From Gorsachius magnificus (lineage: Eukaryota; Chordata; Aves; Pelecaniformes; Ardeidae), in the NCBI GenBank assembly GCA_034008185.1, contig CM067084.1, positions 16,884,385 to 16,948,384 of the forward strand: a DNA stretch of 64,000 bases. Reading direction: 5' to 3'. Numbering within the stretch: position 1 is the stretch's first letter; each line of letters starts with the position of its first letter. Shown piece by piece: positions 1-13,859 of the stretch. The notes beneath the pieces were generated by a model. That model did no database searches. It was given only the letters and a program-made list of their open reading frames with translations, and had not been told where the DNA came from. The position numbers were made by a program, and so were the translations under genes.

Positions 1-3000
1 ATGAGACCTAATGGAAAACAGAGAATGCTTTAGTTCATCCTAACTGTTTGCAGAAGAGAAATGGAAAACCACAAAGAAAGAAAGGAAAAAGAAAAGGAAG
101 TGCCAAAATGTTGTATTTCTCTCTGCAGATGAAGCTAATAATTCACCAACATCATGACATAGCATGTGCAAGTGCCTTTTAACGATTTGAGAAATTTATG
201 ATAAAAAAAGGGAAATAGAAAAATATGGTCCTTATGGAACCATAACTTTGTTTTTAAACAGCTTTTTTCCACTTTTTTCCCCTTCTTAAATCTGGTGTGT
301 TATTCTTCACTTTCAATCACCTGCGTTGAATAAACTAATTCCTCCTAGTTAGAGCAGAGACCATCAACCACTGGCTGTTAAATGCAGCCAACTGTTCATA
401 ACTCCAGAAGATGGTTCTCTTCTGCTGGCCAACAGAAACTTTATGGTCTTTTTCCTAATTTCTCTCAAGAGATACAGAAATTCTTTATTTAAAAGCAATA
501 TAGTGTCTCCCCTACACAATCTATTTTCAGTTAGCCATGCTTCTTCCCCCCACCCTTCAAAGTACACTGACAGCATCAAATAGAAATAGACTGACAGCAG
601 ACCTGATCTAAAGCCATCAGATGCCACAAGAAGTCCTTCCATCTGCATATTTATCATGGGCTTTTCTGCTTAAGCCTAATTAACACCACGGCCAAACCAC
701 ACTGCATATTCCTACGCTGTTTGGTACTCATGGCACCAACGGGGTGCAGCAGTGCCCAGGGGTGCTGTGAGGGATGTGGGCTTTCAGAGGAACCTTCAGG
801 GGCAAGGTGCATGAATCCCCTGGAAATTAGCATCACTTTTCCTGAATGTGGAGAGTCTTAAAAAAGAGCCCTTAAAGTATGTTAAAAAAACCAAAAAAAT
901 TGAAAACAGAACAAAACAAAATTAAGAACCCAAAGGTGGTCTAGAAAGCTACAGATTTAATTATTCATGACCACTGAAGTACTGGATTTTCCTTGGGTTC
1001 TTGAAGGTTTTTCCTACGTCCTTGTACAGCAGCACACAAAACAAGAACGGGTCTCTCCTCACAACTCTCAGCGCAAAAGAAGGTGGGATAAGTTCATTTT
1101 AAGTCCATGCTAAGCAAAATGCTATTCCCAATGCTGGCCTGTTCTGAGAACTGGAAATCCAGGTTGCTGCGGTGAGGGACTATCCTACAACAGCATCCAG
1201 AGAGCTTCCCTTAGCTGTAACGAAGCTCTGCCACACGCATAGCTGTGCTTCATCCCGCGTCCTCCCATCCCAGAAGGGACAGAGGCTTTACTCTTTTTTT
1301 TCCTTGAAACTTTCAATTACAACCATTAAGAACACAAACTGATTACTTTTTTCACAGAATGCTTAAACACATTTTTCTCAACCTTCCCAAAATAATTCCT
1401 TTCTTGGGATGAATGCAAGCATAACAGTTTTCAAACTGGAAAGAATTCATCTGGCAAAGTACAGAGAAAAAGTTACGTGGCTATTAAAAATACAGTTGAG
1501 TTGAACTACAGCATATGCTACAAACACACAGGCATACACATACATTTTAGTAACAACTTAGAAACAAATTTTAATGTAGCCAAGCTATTTCTGCTTGCCA
1601 AATGAAACTTTTGTAGGATACTTTTTTATGACTTCTTATGACACAGTTTTGGAGGATAGCTGTGAATTACGGCTTAGTCAAAGTTCTGGTGTAATGTGCC
1701 CAATTTGGGAGAATGTACTGTTTTTAATAGAGAACACTTTTACATATTGAAATTTAAATTATAGACATAAACTTTTCAAAACAGTAAGTTTATGCTCAAA
1801 TAAAACAGGTGCAGCAAAGTGTAATGTTTCCAGTTATTTATTTCGCTGTTGAATTTTTGGTAGTTTACTAAACGTTCTGTAAGCTTTTAGGAAACTAAGT
1901 ATCTGTTACGTTATTAGTATCTGCTCAACCATGGAAAAAGCACGCAATCTCTCTGAAGAGAGTAATCAAATGCTTACAGAATAATTTTCTGCAGTATGAC
2001 AAAGATGTCGATCTTGGGGCTAATGACTTAAAAGACACACCAGTAGGCTGATGACTCCTACAGCTAAAAATTCTAGGACATGAACTAATTTTCAAAGTTA
2101 GTACTGGCTATTTCAGCAATTCTCAATACCAAACTCAAGAGCAGGATTTAATTACACTGCTCCTTCACATACACAAAGGGTTCTGTCCAGAAGCAAGGTA
2201 TGCCCTACTTTCAAGATGCTCAGTCTTCAAGAAGATAACTACCACAGCTATACAGTCAGTTAGCACAGATCTAGGAGAAATTGAGAGGTAAAAAAAAAAA
2301 TATCTACTTTTAAGAAAGCAAGGAAAGAGCTCCTTCTCAACCTTATTGCAAGCCCAGTTCTCAGATCTGCTGGGTGTAAGGGACTAAAGGTAGGCTCCCC
2401 ATTTTTCTCTAGAAATTGGGGCTCTTCTGTCCCAGCTTCTGCCTGAGAGACTCTTAAAAGTATGGGAAGCAAAAACATTTGCACAGCAGTCAATTATTCA
2501 GCAGCCTGAAACACAAGGGTGTGTGGAAGGAGGAAGGATCTACTACAGCTTTACTGGGTTGAAAAGGAGGGCATGAGAGCCGTAAGTTACCAAGATGTTC
2601 AACCATGCGGAAAAGGAGAAAAACTAAAATACCTAAGAACACATCTCAAACTTCCCTAGGAGCTACAGAGTCATGTACTTCCAAGTAAGCACCAGAGAAG
2701 CAGTTTATTTAATTGTGATTCTTTTCCATATTACCATATGAGAACAATTGGTACTTCTAAATGATGTGACAGCAATCATGATCTAATAACAGAAGACCAC
2801 AGGAAATGCAGTGTAGACAGCAAACATGATTACTCTGTAGATACTCTCACCAAGACCAAACTCCACTGTTAAGACATTTTATTTCTGTATTCCCCTGTGA
2901 TGCAGACAGCCCTCTCACAATGACGACTTCCGAGAAAAGGCACACGCGTGTGCTCATCCTTATATAAAAATACACACAAATAAATTAATTTCTCTATTAA

Positions 3001-6000
3001 AAAATAAAGTAAAATAAAGTAAAATAAAATAAAATAAACCAGCCCTACTGCAAAACCCACACATTTCTTGGCTGCATAGCTCTTGGTAGCATATGCCTGT
3101 CAAAGGGGGGAGCCAGCTGAAATCAGAAAGCTGAGCTTATATGGCAGTACAAGTCTTTAGTGTTTTAATCTTGCCATGGTCATTTTCTCTTTAAAGAGCT
3201 TATTTTGTAAATATGTATCAGCTACTAGACTTTTAGTAGTAGGAAAAAAAAAAAAGCAGAAACACCGCTGTAACTGTTTGAAGTGTTTACAAAGCCATCT
3301 AGCTTTCGGATCACTGGCTGTTGTGGTGCAGACCATTATGCCTGGCCAGACACCACTTTACTGGCGGGGAGGCTGATGGAGGGTGTGCAGGTCCCCTTGC
3401 CTTAGCACTGCCTGACGCAGCACGGTCCCCAACACCCGGCTGCACAGCACCCTCCCGGGGTTCCCTCACCCTGGGCAGCAACACAAACAAATCTCCAGGC
3501 CTTAAGGATTTTGGTAAATATAACCTTTCGAAATAGATATGCTTTTCTACATAAAGCATGAGTAGCATAAATTAGCATTTTCTCCACTAGCTGGATACTT
3601 TTTTAAAAAATGTCAGTAAGGTAGGTCTTTGAGACCGTCAAAAGTGGTGGAGAAAGACAGGAAAACATTTGGTCTCAGCGGAAAGAACAGTTCTGGCAGC
3701 TTTTACAATTAATTTTACTCAGTTAAGCACTTTTTAATGCACTGCAAATGTTGTGAACCCAATTCCATATCTGCAAAACAATAGTGTTGAAATTTTGCAT
3801 TCTGCCCAGTGTGTGTGATTTTCAGCGCTGCCTAATTTCTAAAAAGACTCGAGGATTGCATACACTTGTCGTTAAAACACACACATACACTTGAAGTGTT
3901 TACAGAGTTGATCACTTTAAGCCTAACTTACTTGGTCAGGTACCACTGCTAACAAGAAGCATCACGACGACATGTAAACAACCTCTATTAAGTGTGACAG
4001 TAGTTGCCTGCTACAAATACACACAGACAACAGCCAGCTTATTCATCGGCTAGCACGAACATAAAAATACCAACCCCAAACCACCACCACCACCAAAAAA
4101 AAGGCCACTTCTTTTTACTGTGGCTTATCAAACAAAAAGCAAACAGAGCAAGTATTGTTTCTGCATAGTGAGATCTTGCACACTGCCACCATGTGTAGGG
4201 AAATTCCATTAAAACAGTTTGCCACAAACTCCCTGACACACCAGGAAAACTGTATCAGCGGCAAAGACGCAGCCTTTGTAGGTGTCAATAGCAAATTTAT
4301 GCAGCTGGCTGAAATGGAGGAAGGTCATGATTCCCTCATCAATTTGTAATGTACTCTTCCTTGCTCTTTACAAATATGATTATCATTTAATAAATGCAGA
4401 AGCTTTAGCTAAACAACACGGTGATGTTTATCTGGAATATTATCTTAATAATAATTAGCACTAATAAAATCTTCTCACATTTAATATTATTTTACTTTTA
4501 TTAATAGCTTAACTGCCCAATTCCCTACATTCTAAAATATATTTATCAAATTCATTTACACAAATGTAAATAATACTTGTCTTGAGGAGCCATAATGTAG
4601 TAACTCTTGCCATCACTCGGTACAGATGTTAACAATAAAATCTGAATGGGTTAGCACATCGGTACAAACCTCTACAAGGCGTTTTGCAAACACTGTTTCT
4701 ACTTCTATTTTCATTGTGTGATTGATAAAACACTGCTATCTGTACAGCACATCTCCTTTGAAATCCAACAAAAATAACTCTACAGTTTTTTTAAGCTACT
4801 TTTGAAGTTCACTCAGATTAATAATATTAAAAGTTAACATCGCATGTTTATTTATATTTCTATGCTGCCAGGGAAGTACATTTAAATATTGCCTCAGAAA
4901 AAGTTTACAATATGCAGTGTCTACTGCAAACCAAATTCATTTGGAGAACGTTGATGCAGCAGACTTGAAACCACAAAAACACATTTGTTATTACTCATCA
5001 GTGCTGTTTTCCTAACCCTTTGTATAAACAAACAGGTAAGTGTCTTCAGAAAAGCTACAACAAACTGGCATTTATCTTTTTCTATAGCAGGAATATTTAT
5101 TGATTCTAAGATGTTACCATAGGCTAACATTTCTCATAAGAACAGGGATGAACTCCAGCATTCTGTGAAGCACAATCTTTAAATTGAGGTCCTAATCCTA
5201 TAGTCTGTTTCAGCAGGCAAAATCACGCAACTGCACTGAGACCCATTAATTTAATTAGAACTATTCATATGCTTAAAGTTATAAATGTGTTTAATTACAT
5301 GCTGAATTAAGCCCAGACTGGGGTAAACTCTGTCTCAAATTCAATAGCGACTTGTGCTTTCCCAACTAAATTTCTGCTGATATTAAAACATCCATTTCAT
5401 ATCGAGAGAGATTAATCTAGCCCATCTCCCAAAACACGACCAAATAGTTTGGGAGGCACAAAGACTGCTCCTTACAGAAAGTAAAGTATGTAACAAATAT
5501 TAAAAAGTTTAATGTGCTTCTTTGGGGCCTCTAGCACTGGATTTTCAAGTTTTTTTCAATACATTTAAATCCACATATAGGAAATAAAAAAGTCTAAGTG
5601 GCCTAGATGCCTAACTGCTGATGAGCTCATCTACTCTGCTTATCTACTTCCAAAAAAATTTGACCAGGAGATTGTTGTCATCAGCAGGCGTGTGGCTACC
5701 TTGAAAATCTAGATCCTGCGAATTCACCCTTGGATACAACAGTGATGAAGACTGTTGCTGAATAAACACAAAGGTGAAGACATTCACCTGCCTGAGGTGG
5801 GCAGAACAACATAATGCTAAAAATGTTAACCAACTTGGGATAGACTTAAGTTCCTCCTCCTTTTTTTATTAATTCTGATAGACACTTACGTGACGAATGA
5901 TTTGTTTAATCACATATTAATAGAAATAATGTTAGCACGGGCCCATGAAAATTTATTTTCTAATTTATACTTAGAAAGTATCTAATCAATACTTTCTAAT

Positions 6001-9000
6001 GCCTGGTACAGTAGAGGAAACTGTCCTACCCAAGATAGACTCATCAGATAGGCACAGTAAAATAAATCTGTGAACGTAACTGATCTTCCGCTCTTTCCAT
6101 GAACCTTGGGTTCCTGCTGTGCCTTAGGCTCTTGGCACAGAAACATACTGGGACAAAAAGACCCTTCTCATTTGTAGGTAGGGTTCCTCTGGTTTTGGTT
6201 GGTAGAATTAGGAACGGAGTAGCTACTAATTCCCTCTTCCTGGCACCAAAGCAGCTGCTCCATCCATGGCTAGTCAACTTGTGCAACCAATATATACTAA
6301 GGGATTATTTAAGTTCTTGCTCTCTGTATTTTATTATGTATGTATTAGCTTTGCCGGCCCCAGAAAAAGCCAGGGAAGAATTCTGACTCTCAGGTGAGTC
6401 AGATCACAACATCTTTGGGAGCTCCTGCTTTGGTATAGCACCCTAGCAATGGCTGCTGCCAGACCCATACTCCAGCCCTTCATTTCAAAGTCAGGAGGCT
6501 CCTACTGAAAGCAGCACGGCAGCTGCTTGCACATTAAATGCAGGAAAACTCCTCCTTTTGGTGGCTTGCCATTTTGTGTTCCCTACAGCTGCTGTGCTAG
6601 AGACGCAGAATGTAATGGGTCACAATGGCCAAAAATTAAATACAAAGAAATAAAGAAAAAATAATCCTTCTTTCAATATATAGTATTAGTATTCGGGCTT
6701 CGAGAGAACTGGTCTGAGCACACATATTCCAGTATTTGTAATTATGCTACTTTTTTGTCTAAATAGAAAAGAACTAATCTGAAAGTCAACAGCTTGACCT
6801 ACTGTAAGAAGTCCTCCTTCTCATTATTATTAATCTAATATATTGCTTTGTAATTCAGAATTAAGACATTTCCAACCATCTTTCATAGAATTACTTTATT
6901 AATCAACCATTTGTTCTATTATCTCCCTTAAGCACTGAAAATAAATTTAGGAATGTGATTTTCATATTCAAAACCAGGTCTTTATCCCTGAGGTCTGTGC
7001 TTTACAAACAGACCTACTAGAAATTTTTTTTTGTACATTCTCCCACATCTGCTATTAAAGCCAGTGGTATTATGTTCTGCCACTAAACCACAAATGTAAT
7101 TATGAGGTGGAATTTCTTGGCCCAGTTTCAACATTTAAACACATAGTTAACAACGCCTAAGGAAATGCAACTAACCCCCACCTATCCCCCCCCCAAGCCT
7201 ACAAAACCAAACAAACTTTACTAGCGGTTCTACATCATATCCCATGTGATTAGACTGAGGAAACAGCATGAAAAATAAAAATACTCTGGGAGTGTTTAAA
7301 TTACATTTTGAAAAGCAAATTAGAAATATTAGCCAGAAAAACAGCAGTATCTGCATGCCTAACATATGTATGGGGGGACCGAATGACATGAAAATGTTAT
7401 GCTGGTTGGTATTTTATCTCCATGATTTTCTTTGCGAGCTAAGTATTTAATACAGCCCTAAACCAAAACATGCTGAAGTGTCTTTCTACATCTTTCTACT
7501 GCTAATTAAGTTTTAAGAGCAGATCCTAAGAAGCCAATCCTTCCAAAAATGTGTGCCTACTTCAAAAGATTGAAAGACGAGTAACTAACAAGCTAACATA
7601 TGGGTTCTTCATATTTTGATGACTGACCTCCAGTTTTTTCCTCCAATGAGTTTAAATATGACTTAACAGCTGGGACTCCAACTTCGGCCAAAGACCGCTA
7701 TTATTTTGCCAGCAAGTTCTTATGTGGAAGTATATTGAACTTTTATGGCTTTCATCACAGCTAGTAAGTAAGAGCGAACATGATTTAGAAGAGACAAGAC
7801 TCAACTACGCAGCAAAACCTGAACTACAAGTAAACCAACGTACCCTGAAATAACTCATACATAAACCACGAATGGTGGTTAGTCCTTTATTTTTCAAAAT
7901 ATTTATTTCTACTTTAGCTTTTGCCATGAAAAATGAATCAGTCTCCAAGTATATCCTAAGCTCCCTCTGCTATGTGAAAAAAAAAAAAGTTAGATTCTGT
8001 TAAAAGGCTTTTACTGAAGTGATAAGAAGCAAAGCTGTATTTTTAGTCAGCTGAAGTTCAAGATTGGCTTTCAGTTATTTTCTTCTCATACCAAAGGATA
8101 TCTGAGATCGTATTATATAAAGAGCACTATGAACTAACATTTTATCTATAATCACATTAACCATTATGTGACATTCCTTTTCTTGGTAAAACTTTAAAAG
8201 TTCTTACATTCACTGTTACACATTTTTATTTTAATTTAAAATGTTAAATTAGCAACTAAAGTACGATGACTCAGATAATATGTTTTCATCTTTTTTGGTA
8301 AAAGGGTGATGGGTGGCAACTGGAGAATGCAAATATTTTTTTAGTTTACCCAGAATAGCAATATTTCCTACCATTTTGATTGTGCACTGTATTGATGCAT
8401 TTGTATTTTATACTTTTAAATATAGAATATTCAGTGGGATAAAGAATGGATATTACAAACTACACAAATGCATTTAATTATTAACATCAACATTTTGGTA
8501 AATACTACGGACTTTTTCTTTTAAAACTCATTTGACCTTCCATTGAAATCAAAATCGTGTGAATACCGCTTAAAAGTTTTAAGGTATCTTTTAATACACA
8601 GCAGTAACACATCCTACATTCCTCCCTTCACTTGATGAACACAGGCTGTTTATTCATTACTCTTAAATGCATTCCCATCTTATATCATTTGAAATGTGCG
8701 TGGTTTATGTTTTATTGCAGAAATTATAAAAATTACTATAAAATATGTATGAATATATAAGGATAAACGTAATTAAAAAATAAAAGTGCCACCTAGAGCA
8801 CTCAAAATATATATATTTTTTATGTTAACACAAAATTCAGCTCCTAACTGGTCTCTGTAAATGAAATAAAAAATGAATGTGTGAAGAATAATAAGCTAAT
8901 TAATAAAATCAAAGCCCCTTAAGGCCAGTAACAAAACTTCCATTTGTGGGGAATATCACTATTATAGTGGAAGGAACTTTTTTTTCCCATTGAGATTTAC

Positions 9001-9570
9001 ATCTGAATAAAGTCTAGCAAACCTAACAATAACACTTCTAATAAACTTTCAAAGTTCACCAGATCTTTCATTGACCTATAGGAGAATAAAATCCAGGAAC
9101 AAATACAAATCCTTGGAAAATAAGTAAGATGGAAAAATATATTTTAAAAGCCCCAAACTCTTAATTTTGTAATGTTAAGCTTTATTTCTACTGGCTATTA
9201 GGTTCAGATTTCTTTCAGCACTTTAGTGCTCCTTCTCTGCATTGGCAAGTCTTTCTCAGCTGGGTAATTTACTGTGGCTGTGAGCTACAAACTAATATAG
9301 GCAGAATATTTGGATAATTTAATGGAAAATGGCCTTTATATATGTATTTGGAAAAATCATTTTTCCCCATCAAATCATGAAAATTATTTTACTTATATCA
9401 AGTGTACATTAATATGGAGCAGATGGGGAATTGTGGAAAAACTTCCATTTTTCTTCCCAAAGAAAAGCCCTCCTCTCACAGGCTCCTGCCATTTATATGA
9501 GACTCTGTTGGCAACGCGAACTTCCCTCCCACAGGCAGGTCATCTTTCTCCTTGAGCCAGAAAGATAAAA
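1..9570. other. Intron 2 segment: AT-rich, no gene seen
   Basis: Mostly unique AT-rich sequence with many TAAT/ATTA cores, notably 8100-8950. It contains the AAAATA-type microsatellite at about 2999-3040 and a small GC-rich patch at about 3330-3480. An inverted AP-1-like pair (TGACTC at 6384-6389, GAGTCA at 6396-6401) is present. The short ORFs have no recognisable content. Confidence 0.6.
2999..3040 (+). repeat. AAAATAAAGT/AAAATA microsatellite
   Basis: Two copies of a 10-bp unit AAAATAAAGT pass into 5-bp AAAAT repeats. It is a simple A-rich repeat with no coding content. Confidence 0.85.
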
Positions 9571-9850
9571 CATAAGACTGGGTGGGACCCTTCAGGTAAT
9601 CAAGCCCAGCTCTCTCCTACTACAGGTAACCCTGTCTTCTCATCCCTTTTACAAAACTGATGAAGCTCCATCTTCACAATTAGAAAGCTTTCTGCCCCTC
9701 TGTTTATCAAAGGGCTGTGTTAAAACTTCATCAGTTACAAGCCAACAGGCAAATTTTTGTCCTTTCATTATGCAATAATCATCTCCACCCCTGGCATTGA
9801 GATCTGGGAAGTCTTCTGAGAAACCAAAGTTCTCCGTCCAACAGCTGAAT
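9570..9850 (+). mobile_element. Possible decayed CR1/L3-like LINE fragment
   Basis: The sequence from gactgggtgggacccttcag through the following pyrimidine-rich stretch resembles the 'gggacc...tcatctagtccagc' region common to avian CR1/L3 LINE 3' ends. It is heavily degraded and has no ORF. Recognition is from general resemblance only. Confidence 0.25.
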
Positions 9851-9859
9851 AATTCACCT

Positions 9860-12800
9860 TATGGCAGGTTCCTCTGTCCAACGGACTGACTATGTTACCC
9901 AAGATTAGCCCTCTCTTTCTGTTTCATTTTCATAAAATTATAAATAATTACAGAAACTTAGAGAGAAACCTGGGTATCAAGGTTGGTTGTTATCATAAAT
10001 GGCACAGGCAGCACAAGGAGAGAATTACTCTACACTTGCATTTCTCTATTATGTGAAAGTATGTCTAGGTGGTGGGTGACTACACAGGGGAGGCTAAATT
10101 CGCCTGCTATTGTCGCTAAACCAAACGTAACTAGTGTACGTGTAAGGAGCAAAAAGGGGCAATCTGCTATATCCAAAAATGCTAGCATCAGGTTTCCAGT
10201 GAAGTATTGAAGCAGCATTGATGATGTAGCCCCTGAAATGCATCTTCAGCTGCCCAACTCGCACAACAATGCTCTGCAGCCCAACTCTTCTAACAACGCT
10301 CATCCAAAACACCGACCCTAAACCATGTCATCCCCTCCACAGCTAGTTCTAAAAGCATCAAAGACTGCCACTGGACTTATTGCTTGATAACAGCAAGGCT
10401 ATTTGCAGACTCCTTTAACGTGTTTTCAGCGTTCATTTTTAGAAAGAGCAGCAAAATTGCACAAGTCCAGTCACATTACAAATGTCATATGGTCAGGTTA
10501 GTAAGGCACTCTGCAAAGAAAGCAATCCGTAACGTACAACCAGTAGAGACATTGCTCCTTAAAGTTACTGTTTCTGAACTAATATAAGTGCAAAATTATT
10601 TGGAAGTTAACACCCCTCTTTATATTGGCATCTTTCTGAAGTTTGTATTCGTTTAGTGTTTAAAGTTTCCAAGTGCCATATGCTACTGAGAATATTTACT
10701 GGTGATAAAAAGCCACCCTATTGCTCTCATAAACCTCTGTACAGAGGCAGACTGCATAGCCAGAAAGTGGCTCACAATCAAATCTTTCCATCAGTAGCCA
10801 GAGAGCAGCAAAAGACAAACTTTACAAAGTGTATATGCTAGCACATCTGAATCTACTTCACATCTTGAGTGAAGGAGCTTTGTGTGGAAACAAATTTGGC
10901 ACTTAGTTTTCAAGGAGCAACAGCAGAATTCAAGACTCAGTTCATTAGTACATGACAGGGATGCAAAAATGAAGCTCTGCTGGTTGTAGATACAAAACAG
11001 AGCAAGATGCCAACCTGACAGTCGCACTATCAAAGCTCTAACGAGAAAAAACAACAGTACGAGAACAGCATCCTACACAGACTAGGCTGTGACTGAGCAA
11101 ACCTCTCTGGAGGTAGGATGCCAAACCCCACTGCTCAGAAGATGACAGTTCTTCAGAATTAAAAGAGAAGGGAAGGGATTTGCCCTCTTCTTCATTATCT
11201 GTGCTCTGAAAACAGAAACAAAGGCACCTGCAAATTATCCTCTGGCAGTACCTCTGCTTCTATGGATTACAGATGGAGACTACAGCAGCTGCATTGCTAA
11301 CTTGGATGCCTCAATCTAGTCCAAAAATCCACCTGTGGGATGAATGCAGACCTTTAATATACCTACTGAAACATCTACATGTTATATGCAGAGTTAAATT
11401 AATTCAATTCAGTCAACTCTGGAAAAATAAACAGGAACAGAAAAAAACCCACAAGTACCTGAAAACTCTGAGTTTATAAACATTCAGTTCACAAATCTGT
11501 GCGCTGTGGCTCACGCCCAAAGAGAAGCATCACTGTTTCTCAACTCTGATGAAAAGCAATGTCACACGAGATCCTCCTTTACTAAAATATGACTTTTATG
11601 AAACATGCCGTGCAACAGTTTTAGTGCACTGAAGGGCTCTGCATAATCAGGTGTAAGCTCTGCTCATAAACAAACTTTTTTTTCCCCATCAAATGCTATG
11701 CCTGATCTTCAACGCTCAAAAATTTTCTGAAGTTATCAAGTGAACAAGGGAGGTGTCAAAACAGTGACAATTAGAGAATTCATTTATCTTAAAAAGGTAC
11801 AAGCAAATTCTTTCGAATAATATAAAGTCCTACTTGATTCATTATCAAATTCACACCATCTTTGGTATGAAAAATTTTGAAGTACCAAGAAATATTCTAG
11901 GTAAGTGAGTGTTCGTGTATGAGCAGTGATTAGCTAAAAATTTCAGACAGGCTGGTGGGCTGAAAGATGAGATCATCAAGTTGAGTCCTTCAGCTCATTA
12001 CCTTAGCCACTATCCAAACCATTAAATCACAACTGGAAAGATATACCATTCATATTATAAGAGAGTCACACTTGAGATTACTTGAAAATGACAGAAGATA
12101 GAAAAAGAATGGCTCTACAGACCATTTACTGCTGAGTTACGAATGTGGGACAACTTAAAAAAAAAAAATAATCCCATGGCCACATGAATATCCCAGCCAC
12201 AACCAAACCACATACAGCATTAACAATATATTAAGACAGAAGAGGGCAAAGGTAGCATGGAGTTGGTCAGAATCATTCAAAGCCTAGGACTCTCGCGTGC
12301 TTTGGCTTCATTTCATGTCTGATTTTTTTCATGGGCAATACTGACTTCTGCACAGCATGATAGCCACACCGATGAGATCATGCCAAGGACCGTACAGGCA
12401 CAGTCTCATTTTGCTTTCCTAATGAAATGTACAAGTAATTAAGCATCAACATTGATACAGTGCAGAAATTACAAGTACCTATTAACTAAACAAAAATTAA
12501 AATGTTCAGTTAGTCTCTGAGACGTCAAATAGCCACGCAGATCTACAAGCATCTCCTGAAGGACCAGCACTTCTCTTGTCAAGGCTGGTGAGTACATTCA
12601 TGCCCATTGCTCAAATACCCTCCTTGCAAGTACCTGTGAGACCCCCAGTCTGCAACCTGTAACTTCAGTTTCTCAAATTATTGCCTCTTGTGTCCAAATT
12701 CTAGAGGTTTTGCTGAAGTTAACCCTAGTGCTTGCACAGTCCCTGAACTTCAAGATTTCAGCCTTGAAGCCAGTCTTCAACTGATCCTCTGCTACACTCT

Positions 12801-13740
12801 CCAGCCCTAGGTTTGTCACAAATCTCCCCATTTGCAGGTTCTTGGGCCCCGTCACCTGTGTTAGTGGAGAGCAATACAACTCAAATTTCCGTCATGCAGA
12901 TTCCCAAATAAGCCTCCTCCACCTGAGCTAATCGAAAACAAAACCAAAAAAATATGCTTCAAACCCATTTATCTTCCCTCCCTTTTTCTTCACACCTATT
13001 GCTTCAACATACAGGGCATGTTAAAAGGTTTCACATACTGCTTTCCTGTAGTGTATGATCTCTAACTTACTAGTGTAGTTTGAAATGACCTTGTGCATAA
13101 CATGGCAATTCTTTTTACCTGGTCCCCTTATTAAACAAAGCCTCTCTCAGGACGTGCCCACACCCTCGCCTGCCAGGGAAGTCACAGTATCCCCCCCTTT
13201 CTCCAAACTCCAGGTCTCCTCCTTAGACAAGTCCTTCATGATCCAAACACCTTTATTCTCCTCTTCACTCTCCATTGCTTACAGGGAGGTCTCTTACCAA
13301 GAATCTCAGCAAAGTTACTACCATGATGGGAAATAAAACCAAATATGTTCACTTTGGGATAGGACTCAGAAAGCCTGCATTCATTTCCAAAGTCTGTAAG
13401 CTTCACGCACGAAATAGAACAAATCACTTAAAACTTCTTGCGCCTGAATTCTTTACCTAAAAATTTATTTTGCCCCCACACACACTTCCTAGGAACATTG
13501 TTAGGATAAAAATCATCATGTTTTGCCAGTTGCTCAGCTATTAACATAGGTCACAAAGTACATACATAAGAATTGATGATGAAAAGCAGGAAGTGAAAAC
13601 AGTCCATATGTAGCTAATATTGCTACCGAAACCTAAACTTCTGCATTTCCTGCCATTGTGACTTCAATTATGAAATCCTAATGTTGCACTAAGATAACTG
13701 CCACATTTAGTTTCCTAGCTGTCTTTAAAGGAAATATTGA
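9860..13740. other. Intron 2 segment: no gene seen
   Basis: Mixed-composition unique sequence. Short ORFs on both strands overlap one another (for example around 9983-10312), as expected of chance ORFs. I see no repeat or regulatory element I can name. Confidence 0.5.
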
Positions 13741-13747
13741 AGAGAAT

Positions 13748-13830
13748 TAAAAAAAAACCAAAACAAAACAACAAAACCCCACCCCACCCCAAAACCCCAA
13801 CCAAACGCAACCGCCCAAAAACCCCCACTC
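13748..13830 (-). repeat. A/C-rich tract; minus-strand G-quadruplex motif
   Basis: C4 runs at 13777-13780, 13782-13785, 13787-13790 and 13795-13798 give, on the NR3C2 sense strand, four G4 runs separated by TTTT, T and T. This is a near-ideal quadruplex motif. The surrounding sequence is low-complexity A/C. Confidence 0.85.
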
Positions 13831-13859
13831 AAAACAGACAACAATGAACGACAAAAAAA

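Noticed and set aside
6384..6401. CAG|GTGAGT donor-like sequence and AP-1 pair at 6.4 kb
   Set aside because: The donor is on the strand opposite to NR3C2 with no exon evidence, and AP-1 heptamers are expected by chance at this frequency.
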